This document shows, in pieces, positions 52,973 to 63,384 of a stretch of 64,000 nucleotides of DNA; the first letter of the stretch is position 1, and every line of letters begins with the position of its first letter. The notes under the pieces are model-generated. The model was not told where the DNA came from. It ran no database searches and saw only the letters and a list, made by a program, of their open reading frames with translations. This DNA is from Fidelibacterota bacterium (lineage in GTDB: Bacteria > Fidelibacterota > Marinisomatia > Marinisomatales > Marinisomataceae), in the NCBI GenBank assembly GCA_016777965.1, contig JADHQL010000001.1, positions 25,189-89,188 of the forward strand, read 5' to 3'. The position numbers and the translations under genes were made by a program.

Positions 52973-53058
52973 TGCCCGGGGCCGGACTCGAACCGGCACG
53001 GAGTATTATCTCCGAGGGATTTTAAGTCCCTTGTGTCTACCAATTTCACCACCCGGGC
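52973..53058 (-). tRNA. tRNA-Leu (anticodon UAA)
   Basis: 86-nt class II tRNA: acceptor GCCCGGG with CCCGGGC, D-arm TGGTGAAATTGGTAGACAC, anticodon stem AGGGA-CTTAAAA-TCCCT with TAA, long variable arm, T-arm GCCGG-TTCGAGT-CCGGC, A73, no CCA. Follows tRNA-Cys by 9 nt and precedes the hydrolase gene by 8 nt. Confidence 0.96.
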
Positions 53059-53067
53059 TACACATTG

Positions 53068-53141
53068 AGGCGTCGGTCGGATTCGAACCGACGAATAACG
53101 GTTTTGCAAACCGGTCCCTTAAACCACTTGGGTACGACGCC
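53068..53141 (-). tRNA. tRNA-Cys (anticodon GCA)
   Basis: 74 nt: acceptor GGCGTCG with CGACGCC, anticodon arm around TTGCAAA carrying GCA, T-arm GTCGG-TTCGAAT-CCGAC, U73 as expected for Cys. The anticodon stem has a C27-U43 mismatch in my folding. First of a tRNA-Cys/tRNA-Leu pair, 30 bp after the pmbA stop. Confidence 0.93.
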
Positions 53142-53171
53142 AATTTTAAAATAGCGTCGAAATATAGAGAT

Positions 53172-54512
53172 TTAGAGAGTTAATTCAAAATCATTAACCA
53201 GTATACCTGGACAAGTGGTTTCTCCAGGATTTCTTCCGTCATAAGTTTCTATTACTGGTCGTGCTAAAATCTCTTTTCCAACGCCTTCTAAATTACTTCC
53301 AAAAAAATTATAAAACGAATCATCAAATCTCATTGTTTTAATTGGGGCAACCATTTTACCATCCTCAACCCAATAACACGCATATCTTGTAAGGCCAGTA
53401 ATTCTTCCTCCTAACGAATCACTCCAATTAAGATAATGAATATTTGATATAAAAATACCTGTTCCTAATTTTTGCAAACGATCATCTTTATCAATGTCTC
53501 CTGCCTCCATTAAAGGTGATCTCATGTATTCTCCCATGCCCCATGAATTAGCTTCTTCTGCAAAATTAGATGATATTCCATACTCTAAAGCAGTTTTAGA
53601 GTTAACTAAGGTACTATTAAGCTCACCTTTATTAATAATATTTACATCCTTTGAAACTTCTCCTCTGGAGTTAAAAGGAGCTGTTGCTCTTGAAGAGAAA
53701 GATTCATTCAAAGAAAATAAAGGTGATAATTTTTGCTCAGAATTTCTCATTTTTAGCAAACAACTTGATCCGTTTCTAAATGAAGATTCGCTTACTCCAT
53801 TCCAATTAAACATGTCTACAAAATCTGCAACAGCATTTGGCTCAAACCACACTCTGTATTTTCCTGGTTTAAGCTCCATTTTTGGTTTATTCATGAGCTT
53901 CAGCTTACTAGATGCTTCCTCGAATGCTACATCAAACTTATCCTTATCCCAAGAACTTCCTGGAAAAAGAACTTTTACCATATTTTCTTTTTCATCTATT
54001 AAAGAAAAGTCAAAAATAAATGAATCTTTTTCAAACCAATGATTTGTACCCTCTGAAGTAGAACATGCTCTAAAAATCTTACCAGAAGTCCAAACTCCAG
54101 TCAAAAAATCCTTTGTAATAATATCCATTAAAGCTTCCAATATTTCATTTCTGTCTGGTAATTGTCCAGACTTGATCATTTCTACGGATTCAAAGCTATC
54201 AGGAAAGCTTGCAAATTCATTTTCTGGTATAAGAGATAAAGGATCTCTAAGTGCATGAATTTCATTTCTTAAATTATTTACAGAACTTTCAATATCTGAA
54301 GATACTGTAGTTGCAGCTTGAAGTGATTTTTTACCTGAAAAAAGTGAAATAGTCACTGCATAATCTTCAATAATTCCACTTTGACGCAACTTTGAATCAT
54401 TAAAACGAAAATACTGTGAGTTCTCACCTTCTAAATAAATAGTTAATTGTTCATTATTTTCTAAAGAGCTAAATACTTGTGAGCAAATTTCTTGAAAAAT
54501 TTCTTTTTTCAT
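53172..54512 (-). CDS. pmbA: PmbA/TldE-type metalloprotease subunit
   Basis: 446 aa. Partner subunit of TldD, without a metal site of its own. Family signatures: LKPGKYRVWFEPNAVADFVD, SSRATAPFNSRGEVSKD, and the C-terminal FISNIHYLNWSDSLGGRITG LTRYAC region with GRNPGETT near the end. The TldD/PmbA dimer matures microcin-like peptides and degrades CcdA in E. coli. Its start shares one base with the tldD stop, the two subunits in one operon. Confidence 0.92.
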   Translation of the reverse strand: MKKEIFQEICSQVFSSLENNEQLTIYLEGENSQYFRFNDSKLRQSGIIEDYAVTISLFSGKKSLQAATTVSSDIESSVNNLRNEIHALRDPLSLIPENEFASFPDSFESVEMIKSGQLPDRNEILEALMDIITKDFLTGVWTSGKIFRACSTSEGTNHWFEKDSFIFDFSLIDEKENMVKVLFPGSSWDKDKFDVAFEEASSKLKLMNKPKMELKPGKYRVWFEPNAVADFVDMFNWNGVSESSFRNGSSCLLKMRNSEQKLSPLFSLNESFSSRATAPFNSRGEVSKDVNIINKGELNSTLVNSKTALEYGISSNFAEEANSWGMGEYMRSPLMEAGDIDKDDRLQKLGTGIFISNIHYLNWSDSLGGRITGLTRYACYWVEDGKMVAPIKTMRFDDSFYNFFGSNLEGVGKEILARPVIETYDGRNPGETTCPGILVNDFELTL

Positions 54513-55948
54513 TATGCTCCTCCAAATACTTGAACTTTATCAAATTTACACAACGGAGAAGCATGCCCAACTCTCTCAACCTGATTAGGTTCACCTTTTC
54601 CGCAATTTGGAGTACCAAACACTTCGTAAGTATCCTCATTACCTGTCATAGAAAGACTTCTCCAAAATGGATTAGTGATTCCTCTGTAATTTGGATTTTT
54701 TACAACTTTGGTCAATTCCCCATTTTCAATCAATTTTGCATACTCGCACCCGAATTGAAATTTATTTCTGTAATCATCAATGGACCATGAACGATTGCTT
54801 TCCATATAAACTCCTCGCTCAATACTTCCAATAATTTCTTCCTTGGTTGAAACTCCAGGCTCGAGGTTAATATTTGCCATTCGATCAATTGGAATTCTAT
54901 TCCAAGATGATGCTCTAAGATTTGATACACCATCAACTCCAGAACGTATTTGACTTTCAATACCGCCTAACCCTCTAACAAGAACACCATCTTTAATTAA
55001 ATGTTCTTTTGTAGCAGGCATTCCTCCATCATCATAATTGTATGATGCCAACTGGTTATCGACAGTTGGATCGAAAATAATATTCATTAATTCAGAACCA
55101 TATTGTAATGTTCCAAAGTCTTCAAGGTTAACAAAACTGGAACCAGCAAAATTTCTTTCATCTCCTAAAATTCTATCAAGCTCTAATGGATGCCCAACGC
55201 TTTCATGAATTTGAAGCATCATTTGATCAGGAGCCAACACCAAATCACAAACTTCTGTTGGACATTGATCGGCCTCTAATAGTTCTATAGCCTGATTTGA
55301 AATTTGCTTTGCTTCTGCTTGAATATCATAATCTTCTATAAACTCAGCGCCAGCTTGAAAACAATGTCCTCTCATACCATGATTACTACGAGTTTGTGAG
55401 TCATTTTTATCTTGAGCTGTAGAGGATAATTCCACCAAGACAATATCCATTTTCTGATCAATATCAGCACCATTTGTGCTTACAATTCTAGTGTTACGTT
55501 CAATTAATTCTACTGTGGTAGCTGCATGAACAATTCTTTTATCAAAATTCATCATGTTTTTTGATCCAAGAAATGCTAAATCTTTTATATCGTTAACTGA
55601 TAAATTGCTCAACGGAGACTTCAAATTTGTTTTATATGTACCTTCATAACCTTTTCTAACTTCGTCATGATCAAATTTAAACACGGAAAATTTTGATGCT
55701 AGCTGAGCATTATTAACAGCAATATCTATACATTCAAGAATATGTTTTTCATCGAGGAATGGAGTGGCATAATAAGAAAATTGTCCATTTACCATCACAT
55801 CAATCATAACTCCTCTAGTAGCATTGCGCTGCACATTGTCTAAAGCAAACTTTTTAGTTGAAAGAATATTTTGTTTTTCTTCAACATAACGAAGGCCTAC
55901 CCATTCAGCTTTACTATTTGCTTGTGATAATATTTTTTTAAAATTCAT
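54512..55948 (-). CDS. tldD: TldD metalloprotease subunit
   Basis: 478 aa. Carries the zinc motif HESVGHPLE (HExxxH type) and the FDPTVDNQLASYNYDDGG and SSWNRIPIDRMANINLEPG segments; catalytic subunit of the TldD/PmbA peptidase. Starts the operon; followed directly by pmbA (one-base overlap). A 151-bp spacer towards hsp20 lies upstream. Confidence 0.93.
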   Translation of the reverse strand: MNFKKILSQANSKAEWVGLRYVEEKQNILSTKKFALDNVQRNATRGVMIDVMVNGQFSYYATPFLDEKHILECIDIAVNNAQLASKFSVFKFDHDEVRKGYEGTYKTNLKSPLSNLSVNDIKDLAFLGSKNMMNFDKRIVHAATTVELIERNTRIVSTNGADIDQKMDIVLVELSSTAQDKNDSQTRSNHGMRGHCFQAGAEFIEDYDIQAEAKQISNQAIELLEADQCPTEVCDLVLAPDQMMLQIHESVGHPLELDRILGDERNFAGSSFVNLEDFGTLQYGSELMNIIFDPTVDNQLASYNYDDGGMPATKEHLIKDGVLVRGLGGIESQIRSGVDGVSNLRASSWNRIPIDRMANINLEPGVSTKEEIIGSIERGVYMESNRSWSIDDYRNKFQFGCEYAKLIENGELTKVVKNPNYRGITNPFWRSLSMTGNEDTYEVFGTPNCGKGEPNQVERVGHASPLCKFDKVQVFGGA

Positions 55949-56060
55949 TTTTTATGTCAAAAATTCATACAATTTTACAACAATTTGAAAAAATGGCAAT
56001 GCTTAAAATTAATTCATGCCAAACTTGCATATCTTTTCTAATTGGTACTCCATTTGCAAC

Positions 56061-56066
56061 TATAAT
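56061..56066 (+). promoter_or_regulatory. TATAAT -10 element before hsp20
   Basis: TATAAT 34 bases before the hsp20 ATG, with TTTGCAAC just before it. No TTGACA at 17 bp; TTGCAT at 56025 is too far. Heat-shock genes often use other sigma factors, so this is a candidate only. Rest of the spacer featureless. Confidence 0.35.
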
Positions 56067-56099
56067 ACTGTAAATATTAACAATTGAACGGAGAATAAA

Positions 56100-56510
56100 A
56101 TGAGTTTAATAAAATGGAAACCATTAAACAATGAAATAGATACATTTGATAATATTATTGATCAATTTTTCAATGACTTATCATATGATCCGCGCTTTTC
56201 ATTAATGAATACGAATAATGTTTCAAATTATTATAATGAAAATGAAAATGAATATTATTTGACTATGGATGTTCCTGGAATATCCAAAGACGATATTGAA
56301 GTAACATTCGATAGCAATCGTTTAAAAATTTCAGGACAAAGAAAGTCTGATAAATATGATTCGTATGAATATGGTAAAATGGAAAGAACCTTTAGTGTTC
56401 CAAGCAATGTTGAAACAGATAAAATATCTGCAAAAATTGATAATGGAGTATTAAAAATTCTACTTCCAAAAACAAAATCATCACTTGGTAGAAAAATTTC
56501 TGTAAAATAG
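56100..56510 (+). CDS. Hsp20 / alpha-crystallin small heat-shock protein
   Basis: 136 aa. The alpha-crystallin domain spans about 40-130: EYYLTMDVPGISKDDIEVTF, ISGQRKSD, RTFSVPSNVETDKISAKIDN, and the GVLKILLPK motif. Holds unfolding proteins in a refoldable state. A CGGAG site precedes the ATG with good spacing. Own terminator follows, so a single-gene unit. Confidence 0.94.
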   Translation: MSLIKWKPLNNEIDTFDNIIDQFFNDLSYDPRFSLMNTNNVSNYYNENENEYYLTMDVPGISKDDIEVTFDSNRLKISGQRKSDKYDSYEYGKMERTFSVPSNVETDKISAKIDNGVLKILLPKTKSSLGRKISVK

Positions 56511-56532
56511 TTCTACCAATTGAAAAAAAAGA

Positions 56533-56556
56533 GGGGCTTTTCGCCCCTTTTTTTTT
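56533..56556 (+). terminator. intrinsic terminator of hsp20
   Basis: GGGGC-TTTTC-GCCCC stem with 9 following T residues, 23 bp after the hsp20 stop and just before the cysteine synthase start. A run of eight A residues precedes the stem and extends it. Confidence 0.88.
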
Positions 56557-56567
56557 AATATCTATGC

Positions 56568-57524
56568 ATGATATATAATAACATTCTAGAAACAATCGGT
56601 TCAACTCCTGTTGTTAAATTAAATTCTATTGGCAAAGACCTTGAATGTAATCTTTATGCAAAAATAGAAATGTTTAATCCTGGAGGATCTGTAAAAGATA
56701 GAACTGCCTTTAGAATGATTGATTATGCTGAAAAAGAAGGTCGTATCAAGCCAGGCGATACACTTATTGAAGCAACATCTGGCAATACTGGAATTGGACT
56801 GGCTTTAGCTGCAGCTGTACGAGGATACAAACTAATTATTTGCATGCCTGAAAAAATGAGCATGGAAAAAGAACTGACTATCAACGCCCTAGGTGCAAAA
56901 ATAGTACGTACTCCAACGGAGGCAGCTCATGATGATCCAGAAAGTAATTTTGGAGTTGCAAAAAAATTAAATGAAGAAATTCCAAATAGTCACATTTTAG
57001 ATCAGTGGACTAACTGTTGCAATCCTGATGCACATTACCATGATACTGCTCAAGAAATTTTAAATGACTTCGGAACAGATTTACATATGGTGGTTATGGG
57101 TGTTGGTACTGGAGGAACTGCTACTGGAGTCGGAAAAAGATTAAAAGAAGAAATTAAAGATATAAAAATCATTGGAGCTGATCCGTATGGCTCTATCTTG
57201 GGCGGTGAAGATGAATATAAAGGACAACCTTATAAGATTGAAGGAATTGGTTATGATTTTATTCCCAAAACTTGTGACCACAATTATATAGATGATTTTG
57301 TCAAAGTGAATGACAAAGAAGCATTTAATACTGCAAGAGCTCTTATTCGCAAAGAAGGACTATTAATTGGGGGTTCATGTGGCTCTGCTATGTTTGCAGC
57401 CTTAAAAGCAGCAAAATCACTCAAAAAAGGGCAAAATTGCTTGGTAATACTTCCTGATAGTATTAGAAATTATATGAGAAAGTTTCTTTCAGACGATTGG
57501 ATGAAAGAAAATGACCTTTTTTAA
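56568..57524 (+). CDS. cysteine synthase (O-acetylserine sulfhydrylase) family
   Basis: 318 aa PLP enzyme. Schiff-base Lys43 in [15 protein letters not shown], the substrate loop [12 protein letters not shown], phosphate-binding [15 protein letters not shown] and the C-terminal GGSCGSAM. Makes cysteine from O-acetylserine and sulfide; CysK and CysM/CBS-like members cannot be separated by eye. Starts 12 bp after the hsp20 terminator. Its stop TTAA is shared with uvrC. Confidence 0.92.
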   Translation: MIYNNILETIGSTPVVKLNSIGKDLECNLYAKIEMFNPGGSVKDRTAFRMIDYAEKEGRIKPGDTLIEATSGNTGIGLALAAAVRGYKLIICMPEKMSMEKELTINALGAKIVRTPTEAAHDDPESNFGVAKKLNEEIPNSHILDQWTNCCNPDAHYHDTAQEILNDFGTDLHMVVMGVGTGGTATGVGKRLKEEIKDIKIIGADPYGSILGGEDEYKGQPYKIEGIGYDFIPKTCDHNYIDDFVKVNDKEAFNTARALIRKEGLLIGGSCGSAMFAALKAAKSLKKGQNCLVILPDSIRNYMRKFLSDDWMKENDLF

Positions 57525-59299
57525 ATTATTTCTTTAATTTTTTTTGCAATCTTTTGACTTATACCAAGCTTGTAAGATAATGCTTTATCTGATAAATCTT
57601 TCATATCATTAGTATTTTGAAATCGCTTGTATATTTTTTCAACGGTTTTCTTTCCAACCCCAGGAATATCTTCAAATTTTGATTTATTAATTCCTTTAGT
57701 TCTTTTTTGTCTTTGAAATGTGACAGCAAACCTATGTGCTTCATCTCTTAACTGTTTTAAAATATTTAAGGCAGGTGAATTTTTTGCAATGCGCAGAGAA
57801 TCTTTTTGTGATGGTAAAAATAACTCTTCCAAACGTTTTGCAAGTGCTACTGTTGGTAAATCAAGTTTTAATTCTCTGAGTGATTCTATCGCAGCGGATA
57901 GTTGCCCTTTTCCACCATCAATCAATACAAGATCAGGTAACGTATTTTTTTCTTTTAACTGACGTTTGTATCTTCTATAAACTACCTCTCTCATTGATTC
58001 AAAATCATCTACTTTATCAACATTAATACTATATTTTCTATAGGCACTCTTAAATGGTCTACCATCTTTGAATACTACCATAGAAGCTACAGTATCTGTA
58101 CCTCCTAAATGCGATATATCGAACGCTTCAATCAATCTTGGAGGTTTATTAAGATTTAAAATATCTTTTAACTCATTTAATAATTTTGGAATGTAATCTT
58201 TACGCTTTTCAATGTTTAATAACCACTCATTTAATAACAACTTTGCATTTCTATTAGCAAGTTTTAATTCTTGAAGCTTGACTGCTCTCTCAGGAACATA
58301 AAATACTACTTTTCTTCCTGCTTTTTCTGATAACCAAAATTCAAGTTCTTTGGATTCTTCAGGAAGTTCAGGAAAATAAATCTTATTAGGGATATAAGCT
58401 GCATTCATATAAAAATTGATTACAATTGATCTTAAAATATTATCTAATGACTCATCAGAATCTAAAGAAATCTTTTCTCTACTAAGTATTCTTCCTTCTC
58501 TAATTCGCAAGATAACTACTACAAAATGTTTATCCTTGTTTTGATAACCAATCACATCTCTATTTGAGAAATCTGCTTCTAACTTTCTTTGACCAACTTT
58601 AAATGAATTTATTGACTTTATTTGATCTCTTACTCTTGCTGAATCTTCGTACATCATTTTTGAAGTAAAATAATCCATTTGCTTTGAAAGTTTTTTTTCT
58701 ACAGCCTTTGTTTCACCCTTTAAAAAGGATATCATATCAGCAACCATGTCTTGATATTCATTCTCTGTTATTTTTCTAATACCTAATCCATTTTTTAAAA
58801 CCAAAGGTTGTTTCGTTTCCTTATCAATCTCATTTAGCTCTATATAGCAATTTCTTACAGGGAATGCTTTATAAAGAACGTCTACCAACCTTCTCATTGA
58901 TTTAACATCAGTGTAAGGTCCAAAGTACTTTGATTTATCATTAAATATTTTTCTTGTAATAAATACCTTAGGAAACTGTTCATTGGTTATTTTTAGGTAT
59001 GGAAATGACTTATCATCTTTTAATTGAACATTATACTTTGGTTTAAACTTTTTAATTAAAGTTGCTTCAGTAATAAATGCATCAGCTTCATCCTGACAAA
59101 CAATCCACTCGAAATCCTCAATTCTTTTTAATAAAGATTGTTCTTTTGGTGTTCTGTAAGATTTTTTTTGAAAATAAGACTTTACCCTATTTTTTAGATT
59201 TTTTGCCTTACCAATGTAAATAATTTTACCATTTTTATCTTTGAATTGATAAATACCGGGTTGTTTAGGAAGGCCTAAAATTTTGGACTGTATACTAAT
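57521..59299 (-). CDS. uvrC: excinuclease ABC subunit C, apparent ATT start
   Basis: 592 aa UvrC. The track starts at ATG 58897 and misses the N-terminal GIY-YIG nuclease, which is encoded in the same frame: [34 protein letters not shown]. Following are the UVR motif, RNase H-like nuclease and C-terminal HhH ([17 protein letters not shown]). From the upstream in-frame stop to that domain no ATG, GTG or TTG exists. ATT at 59299 has GGAG ending 8 nt before it and lies 1 nt past the trkH stop, so I take it as the start. ATA 59293 is the next choice. Confidence 0.9.
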   Translation of the reverse strand: MSIQSKILGLPKQPGIYQFKDKNGKIIYIGKAKNLKNRVKSYFQKKSYRTPKEQSLLKRIEDFEWIVCQDEADAFITEATLIKKFKPKYNVQLKDDKSFPYLKITNEQFPKVFITRKIFNDKSKYFGPYTDVKSMRRLVDVLYKAFPVRNCYIELNEIDKETKQPLVLKNGLGIRKITENEYQDMVADMISFLKGETKAVEKKLSKQMDYFTSKMMYEDSARVRDQIKSINSFKVGQRKLEADFSNRDVIGYQNKDKHFVVVILRIREGRILSREKISLDSDESLDNILRSIVINFYMNAAYIPNKIYFPELPEESKELEFWLSEKAGRKVVFYVPERAVKLQELKLANRNAKLLLNEWLLNIEKRKDYIPKLLNELKDILNLNKPPRLIEAFDISHLGGTDTVASMVVFKDGRPFKSAYRKYSINVDKVDDFESMREVVYRRYKRQLKEKNTLPDLVLIDGGKGQLSAAIESLRELKLDLPTVALAKRLEELFLPSQKDSLRIAKNSPALNILKQLRDEAHRFAVTFQRQKRTKGINKSKFEDIPGVGKKTVEKIYKRFQNTNDMKDLSDKALSYKLGISQKIAKKIKEII

Positions 59300-59300
59300 T

Positions 59301-60725
59301 TTATGATCTCCAAAATGTTCTAGTAAAGAGAACTAAAACTGCAAAGATTTCTAATCTTCCTAAAATCATTCCAAACATCATAAGATACTTGCCAACTATA
59401 TGCATACCATCATAATTATCCATGGCTCCATATTCTCCGATAGACGGGCCAATGTTACCCATAGCTGAAGCAGCTGCGCCAATGGAAGACTCTAAATTAT
59501 CTCCTAACATTACAAAAATGACAGATGCTAAAAAGAAGAATAGGATATAAAATAGGAAAAATGCTAATGTTTTTCTTATAAGCTCATCTGATAAAACTTT
59601 TTTTCCAATTCTAACAGGAATGATTGCTTTTTCATGAAGAGCTCTTTTTAATTCAACTCTAACATATTTATATAAAGCTACAATTCTAATAATTTTAATA
59701 CCTCCACTGGTTGAACCGCCCATTGCTCCAGTAAACATCAAAATATAGAGTAAATATTGTGAAATAAAAGGTGTCCAACTACTATAATCCGTTGAAGTAT
59801 AACCAGTTGTTGTAATAATTGAAATAGTTTGAAAAGCAACATCCAATGGAGAAGTATTTCCATCAGTAAAAAACCCAAAAGAAAAAATTAAGCCTATGAA
59901 AAATAAACAAACAAAAATATAATATTGAAACTCTCTATCTCGCTGATAAGATTTAAGACCTAGATTTACTGCTCTAAAGTGAAGTGCAAAATTAGTTCCA
60001 GTGATCAACATAAAAACTAAAATCACTGATTTTACATAATCACTTTGTCCATTTATGCTATCACTAAATGTTGAAAAACCTCCAGATGGCATTGTTGTCA
60101 TTGCATGACATATTGCATCAAAAAAAGACATATTATATGACAATAAAAGAAATAGCGCTAATGTAAATCCAATATAAAATTTTAGTAACAATCTAGCGGT
60201 ATCTTTAATTCTAGGAGTTATTTTTTCAGACGAAGGTCCAGGGTATTCTAAATTAAAGATTTTTTCTCCAGAAACTCCAAGCAATGGCAATAATGCTATT
60301 GTGAAAATAACAATACCAAGACCACCAAACCATTGAAGAAATGAGCGCCATAACAATATACTTCTTGGCATATTTTCAATATCAGTTAAAATTGTAGCAC
60401 CAGTGGTAGTAACGCCAGAAACAGCCTCAAATAATGCATTTGAATATCCAGTAAATTCCCCAGATAAATAAAATGGAATTGAACCAAATATTGCAGCTGA
60501 AATCCAGCACAAAACAATAACTAAGAAAACGTCTTTGTTTGAAAAAGACTTAGCTTTTCTTGAAAAATACCACACTGGCATAGCGCAAAAAATTGAAATT
60601 GCAGATATTTGAAAAAGATATAAGCTAGAAGAATCAAAGTATTCTATTGTTGCAGGAATTAAAAGAAATACAGATAATATTGCAATTAAAATAGATAAAA
60701 GTCTAAATGTTGGCCTAAGACTCAT
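59301..60725 (-). CDS. trkH: potassium uptake protein TrkH
   Basis: 474 aa membrane K+ transporter with four selectivity-filter-like loops; visible SGVTTTGATIL, MTTMPSGGFSTF, ISIITTTGYTSTDY, and MGNIGPSIGEYG. About ten membrane helices. Works with TrkA, whose stop overlaps its start by one base. Confidence 0.95.
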   Translation of the reverse strand: MSLRPTFRLLSILIAILSVFLLIPATIEYFDSSSLYLFQISAISIFCAMPVWYFSRKAKSFSNKDVFLVIVLCWISAAIFGSIPFYLSGEFTGYSNALFEAVSGVTTTGATILTDIENMPRSILLWRSFLQWFGGLGIVIFTIALLPLLGVSGEKIFNLEYPGPSSEKITPRIKDTARLLLKFYIGFTLALFLLLSYNMSFFDAICHAMTTMPSGGFSTFSDSINGQSDYVKSVILVFMLITGTNFALHFRAVNLGLKSYQRDREFQYYIFVCLFFIGLIFSFGFFTDGNTSPLDVAFQTISIITTTGYTSTDYSSWTPFISQYLLYILMFTGAMGGSTSGGIKIIRIVALYKYVRVELKRALHEKAIIPVRIGKKVLSDELIRKTLAFFLFYILFFFLASVIFVMLGDNLESSIGAAASAMGNIGPSIGEYGAMDNYDGMHIVGKYLMMFGMILGRLEIFAVLVLFTRTFWRS

Positions 60726-62074
60726 TATTCAGACTTAAAGATTTTACTTACTTCCCTTATCTTTGAATTAATACAAAATATTAAAACAGTATCATTTTCT
60801 GTAATTTGAAAATCTCCAGATGGAATCTTAATATGACCATTGTGATTAACTAAAGCCAAAATACATCCATGAGGAAGATTTAGATTTGAGACTGGCAATC
60901 TTGAAGCTTTAGAATCTTTCTCAGCAACAAGTTCAATTGCTTCCATATCTAATGAACTAAAAAGCTGAATAACATGCTCTTTTTGGTCAATTCTGATAGA
61001 TTTAATTACTGCGTTAACACTCACATTGTTTTTACTTACTATTGAACCAATTCCAAGTTCAGACATATTTCTAACATAATCGGGGTTCGTTACATGAATG
61101 ATTGATTGTTTTACATTTAATTGTTTAGCTAATATTCCAGCTAATAAATTTAATTGTTGATCCTCTGTTACAGCCACAAATGAATCAACTTCTGAAATAT
61201 TTTCCCCTCTTAGAAATTCAATATCTGTAGCGTCCGAATTCAAAACTATTGTTTTATCTAACTCGTTAGCAATTTGTGTTGCTTTTTCTTTTGATTTCTC
61301 AATCAGCCTGACAGACATTTCATCCTCAAGCATTGAAGAGACTAACCTTCCAATTTTACTCGCACCAGCTATCATAACTCTTTTGGAGTCAGAGTTTCTT
61401 ATTCCAAGCTTTTCAAGTAGTGAATTAAGATTCAATGATTTGACAAAGAAGAAGATATAATCTTCTGGTTCAAATTTAAAAGTTGATGAAGGAATTGTCA
61501 TTTTTTCTCCTCTAATTACAGCAACAATTAAACTTTTAAAATCTTCGTTAGATCTGTGAAATTCTTCAACAGTTATACCAGCAAGCTTTGATAGATGGTT
61601 TATTTTTTTTGAAAATAAAACAGCTTTACCACTCTCAAATTCATAAAATTTATCTGCATAAGGATGCTTAACTAGTCTAATTATTTCTTTTGCAACTTCT
61701 TTCTCTGGATGAATTACCATATCTACCCCAAATTTTTCAGGAGGGATGGCGTTTCCATTTCTAGAATAATCTAAATCTCTTAATCGAGCAATTATTTTCT
61801 TAGCTCCAAGATTATTACACTGTAATGAAGATATAAGATTTGTTTCGTCTGAATTTGTTAAACAAAATACATAATCTGCGTCGGCAACATTAATATTTTT
61901 AAGAAGCTTTTCATCAGAGCCATTACCTTGATTTACAATTACATCTAAATGTTCATTTGCTCTTGAGCATTTGGCATGATCAATATCGATAACTGATATA
62001 TCGTAGTCTAACTCACTTAGTGATTTTGCAACGTGAAACCCTACTTCACCAGCGCCTATAATAACAATTTTCAT
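60725..62074 (-). CDS. trkA: potassium channel regulator TrkA
   Basis: 449 aa cytosolic regulator with two tandem RCK (NAD-binding) domains: GAGEVGFHVAKSLSELDYDI at the start with DIDHAK, and a second MIAGASKIGRLVSSMLEDEM, each followed by a TrkA_C domain. Gates TrkH. One-base overlap with trkH; separated from murA by 50 bp. Confidence 0.95.
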   Translation of the reverse strand: MKIVIIGAGEVGFHVAKSLSELDYDISVIDIDHAKCSRANEHLDVIVNQGNGSDEKLLKNINVADADYVFCLTNSDETNLISSLQCNNLGAKKIIARLRDLDYSRNGNAIPPEKFGVDMVIHPEKEVAKEIIRLVKHPYADKFYEFESGKAVLFSKKINHLSKLAGITVEEFHRSNEDFKSLIVAVIRGEKMTIPSSTFKFEPEDYIFFFVKSLNLNSLLEKLGIRNSDSKRVMIAGASKIGRLVSSMLEDEMSVRLIEKSKEKATQIANELDKTIVLNSDATDIEFLRGENISEVDSFVAVTEDQQLNLLAGILAKQLNVKQSIIHVTNPDYVRNMSELGIGSIVSKNNVSVNAVIKSIRIDQKEHVIQLFSSLDMEAIELVAEKDSKASRLPVSNLNLPHGCILALVNHNGHIKIPSGDFQITENDTVLIFCINSKIREVSKIFKSE

Positions 62075-62124
62075 GTCTGCAGGTAAATCTATAAAGAATT
62101 AATTCAAAAACAATACAAATTCGA

Positions 62125-63384
62125 TTATTTTTTTCTAAAAATTTCAGCACCAATATTGGTTAATTTTTTTTCGATATTGTCGTATCCTCTATCGATATGA
62201 TAGATTCTACTTATTTTAGTAGTCCCTGAAGCACATAAAGCGGCGATAATTAATGCTGCAGATGCCCGAATATCTGTTGACATTACATCTGCTCCAATCA
62301 GCTTTCTATCTCCTTCAATTATAGCAACAGAATCTTCGAGCTTAATATTGCAACCAAGACGATTTAACTCCATAATATGCGTGAATCTATCGTAATAAAT
62401 ATTTTCTTTTATTGTAGAATTACCTTTTGCTAAACACATCAACATCATCCATTGAGCCTGTAAGTCGGTTGGAAAACCAGGATATTCATTAGTCTCAATG
62501 TTTGTGGATAATATATCTTCTTTTTTAGACCTAACAACTATTGAACTATCTTTTACTTCTAACTGAATATTAGCTTTTTGTAGACAATTTATCACACTAT
62601 CTAAGTGTTCAGGTATAATATTTGTTACTTCAACTTCTCCGCCAATAGCTGCAGCTGCAATTAAGAATGTACCTGCTTCAATTCTATCTGGAATAACTGA
62701 GATGTTCGAAATAGAATTTAGAGAGCTAACTCCCTCAATTGTAAGAATGTTTGATCCAATTCCTGAGATATTTGCACCCATACTATTTAGCATTTCACAT
62801 AATTGTTGAATTTCAGGCTCTGATGCAGCGTTAGTTATTGTTGTTCTACCTTTAGCAAGTATTGCAACCATAACAACATTTCCAGTAGCCCCAACTGATA
62901 TTTTAGGAAAATGAATTTTGTTTCCAGTCAAATTACTTCCATCTGCAACAACGTATCCATTTTCAATAGAGATTTTTACTCCCAATGCCTTAAGTCCTTC
63001 CAAATGAAAATCTACAGGTCTAGGACCCCATGCACAGCCTCCAGGAAGAGATACTTTTGCCTTACCAAACCTTGCTAACAAGGGTCCAAGGACATAAAAA
63101 GATGCTCTCATTGTTTTGACTAAATCGTAAGGTGCAAATGGAGTATCAAGCTTTGATGAATCAACAAAAATTGAATTATCAGATTCAAATTTTACTTCTA
63201 CTCCCATTTCTTCTAATAGTTTAGACATTGTTATAGAGTCTGATAGTGTGGGAACATTAGATATTCTTAATTTACCCTTATTTAAAATGGTTGCAGCCAT
63301 TAGAGGAAGTACAGCATTTTTTGCTCCACCCACCTCCACAACACCGTTCAATGTTTTTGATCCGTTTATTTCAAAATAATCCAT
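62125..63384 (-). CDS. murA: UDP-N-acetylglucosamine 1-carboxyvinyltransferase
   Basis: 419 aa MurA, first step of peptidoglycan synthesis. Start motif EINGSKTLNGVVEVGGAKNA, PEP-active-site Cys in LPGGCAWGPRPVDFHLEG (fosfomycin-reactive type), and the C-terminal TDIRASAALIIAALCASG. The track starts at 63399; ATG 63384 overlaps the acpS stop by one base (TAATG) and fits the family. Confidence 0.96.
   Translation of the reverse strand: MDYFEINGSKTLNGVVEVGGAKNAVLPLMAATILNKGKLRISNVPTLSDSITMSKLLEEMGVEVKFESDNSIFVDSSKLDTPFAPYDLVKTMRASFYVLGPLLARFGKAKVSLPGGCAWGPRPVDFHLEGLKALGVKISIENGYVVADGSNLTGNKIHFPKISVGATGNVVMVAILAKGRTTITNAASEPEIQQLCEMLNSMGANISGIGSNILTIEGVSSLNSISNISVIPDRIEAGTFLIAAAAIGGEVEVTNIIPEHLDSVINCLQKANIQLEVKDSSIVVRSKKEDILSTNIETNEYPGFPTDLQAQWMMLMCLAKGNSTIKENIYYDRFTHIMELNRLGCNIKLEDSVAIIEGDRKLIGADVMSTDIRASAALIIAALCASGTTKISRIYHIDRGYDNIEKKLTNIGAEIFRKK

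Noticed and set aside
53494-54042. 182-aa plus-strand ORF
   Set aside because: Opposite pmbA, without start signal or recognisable family.
57521-58897. uvrC starting at ATG 58897
   Set aside because: Removes the in-frame GIY-YIG domain and gives an unusually short UvrC; upstream ATT with SD preferred.
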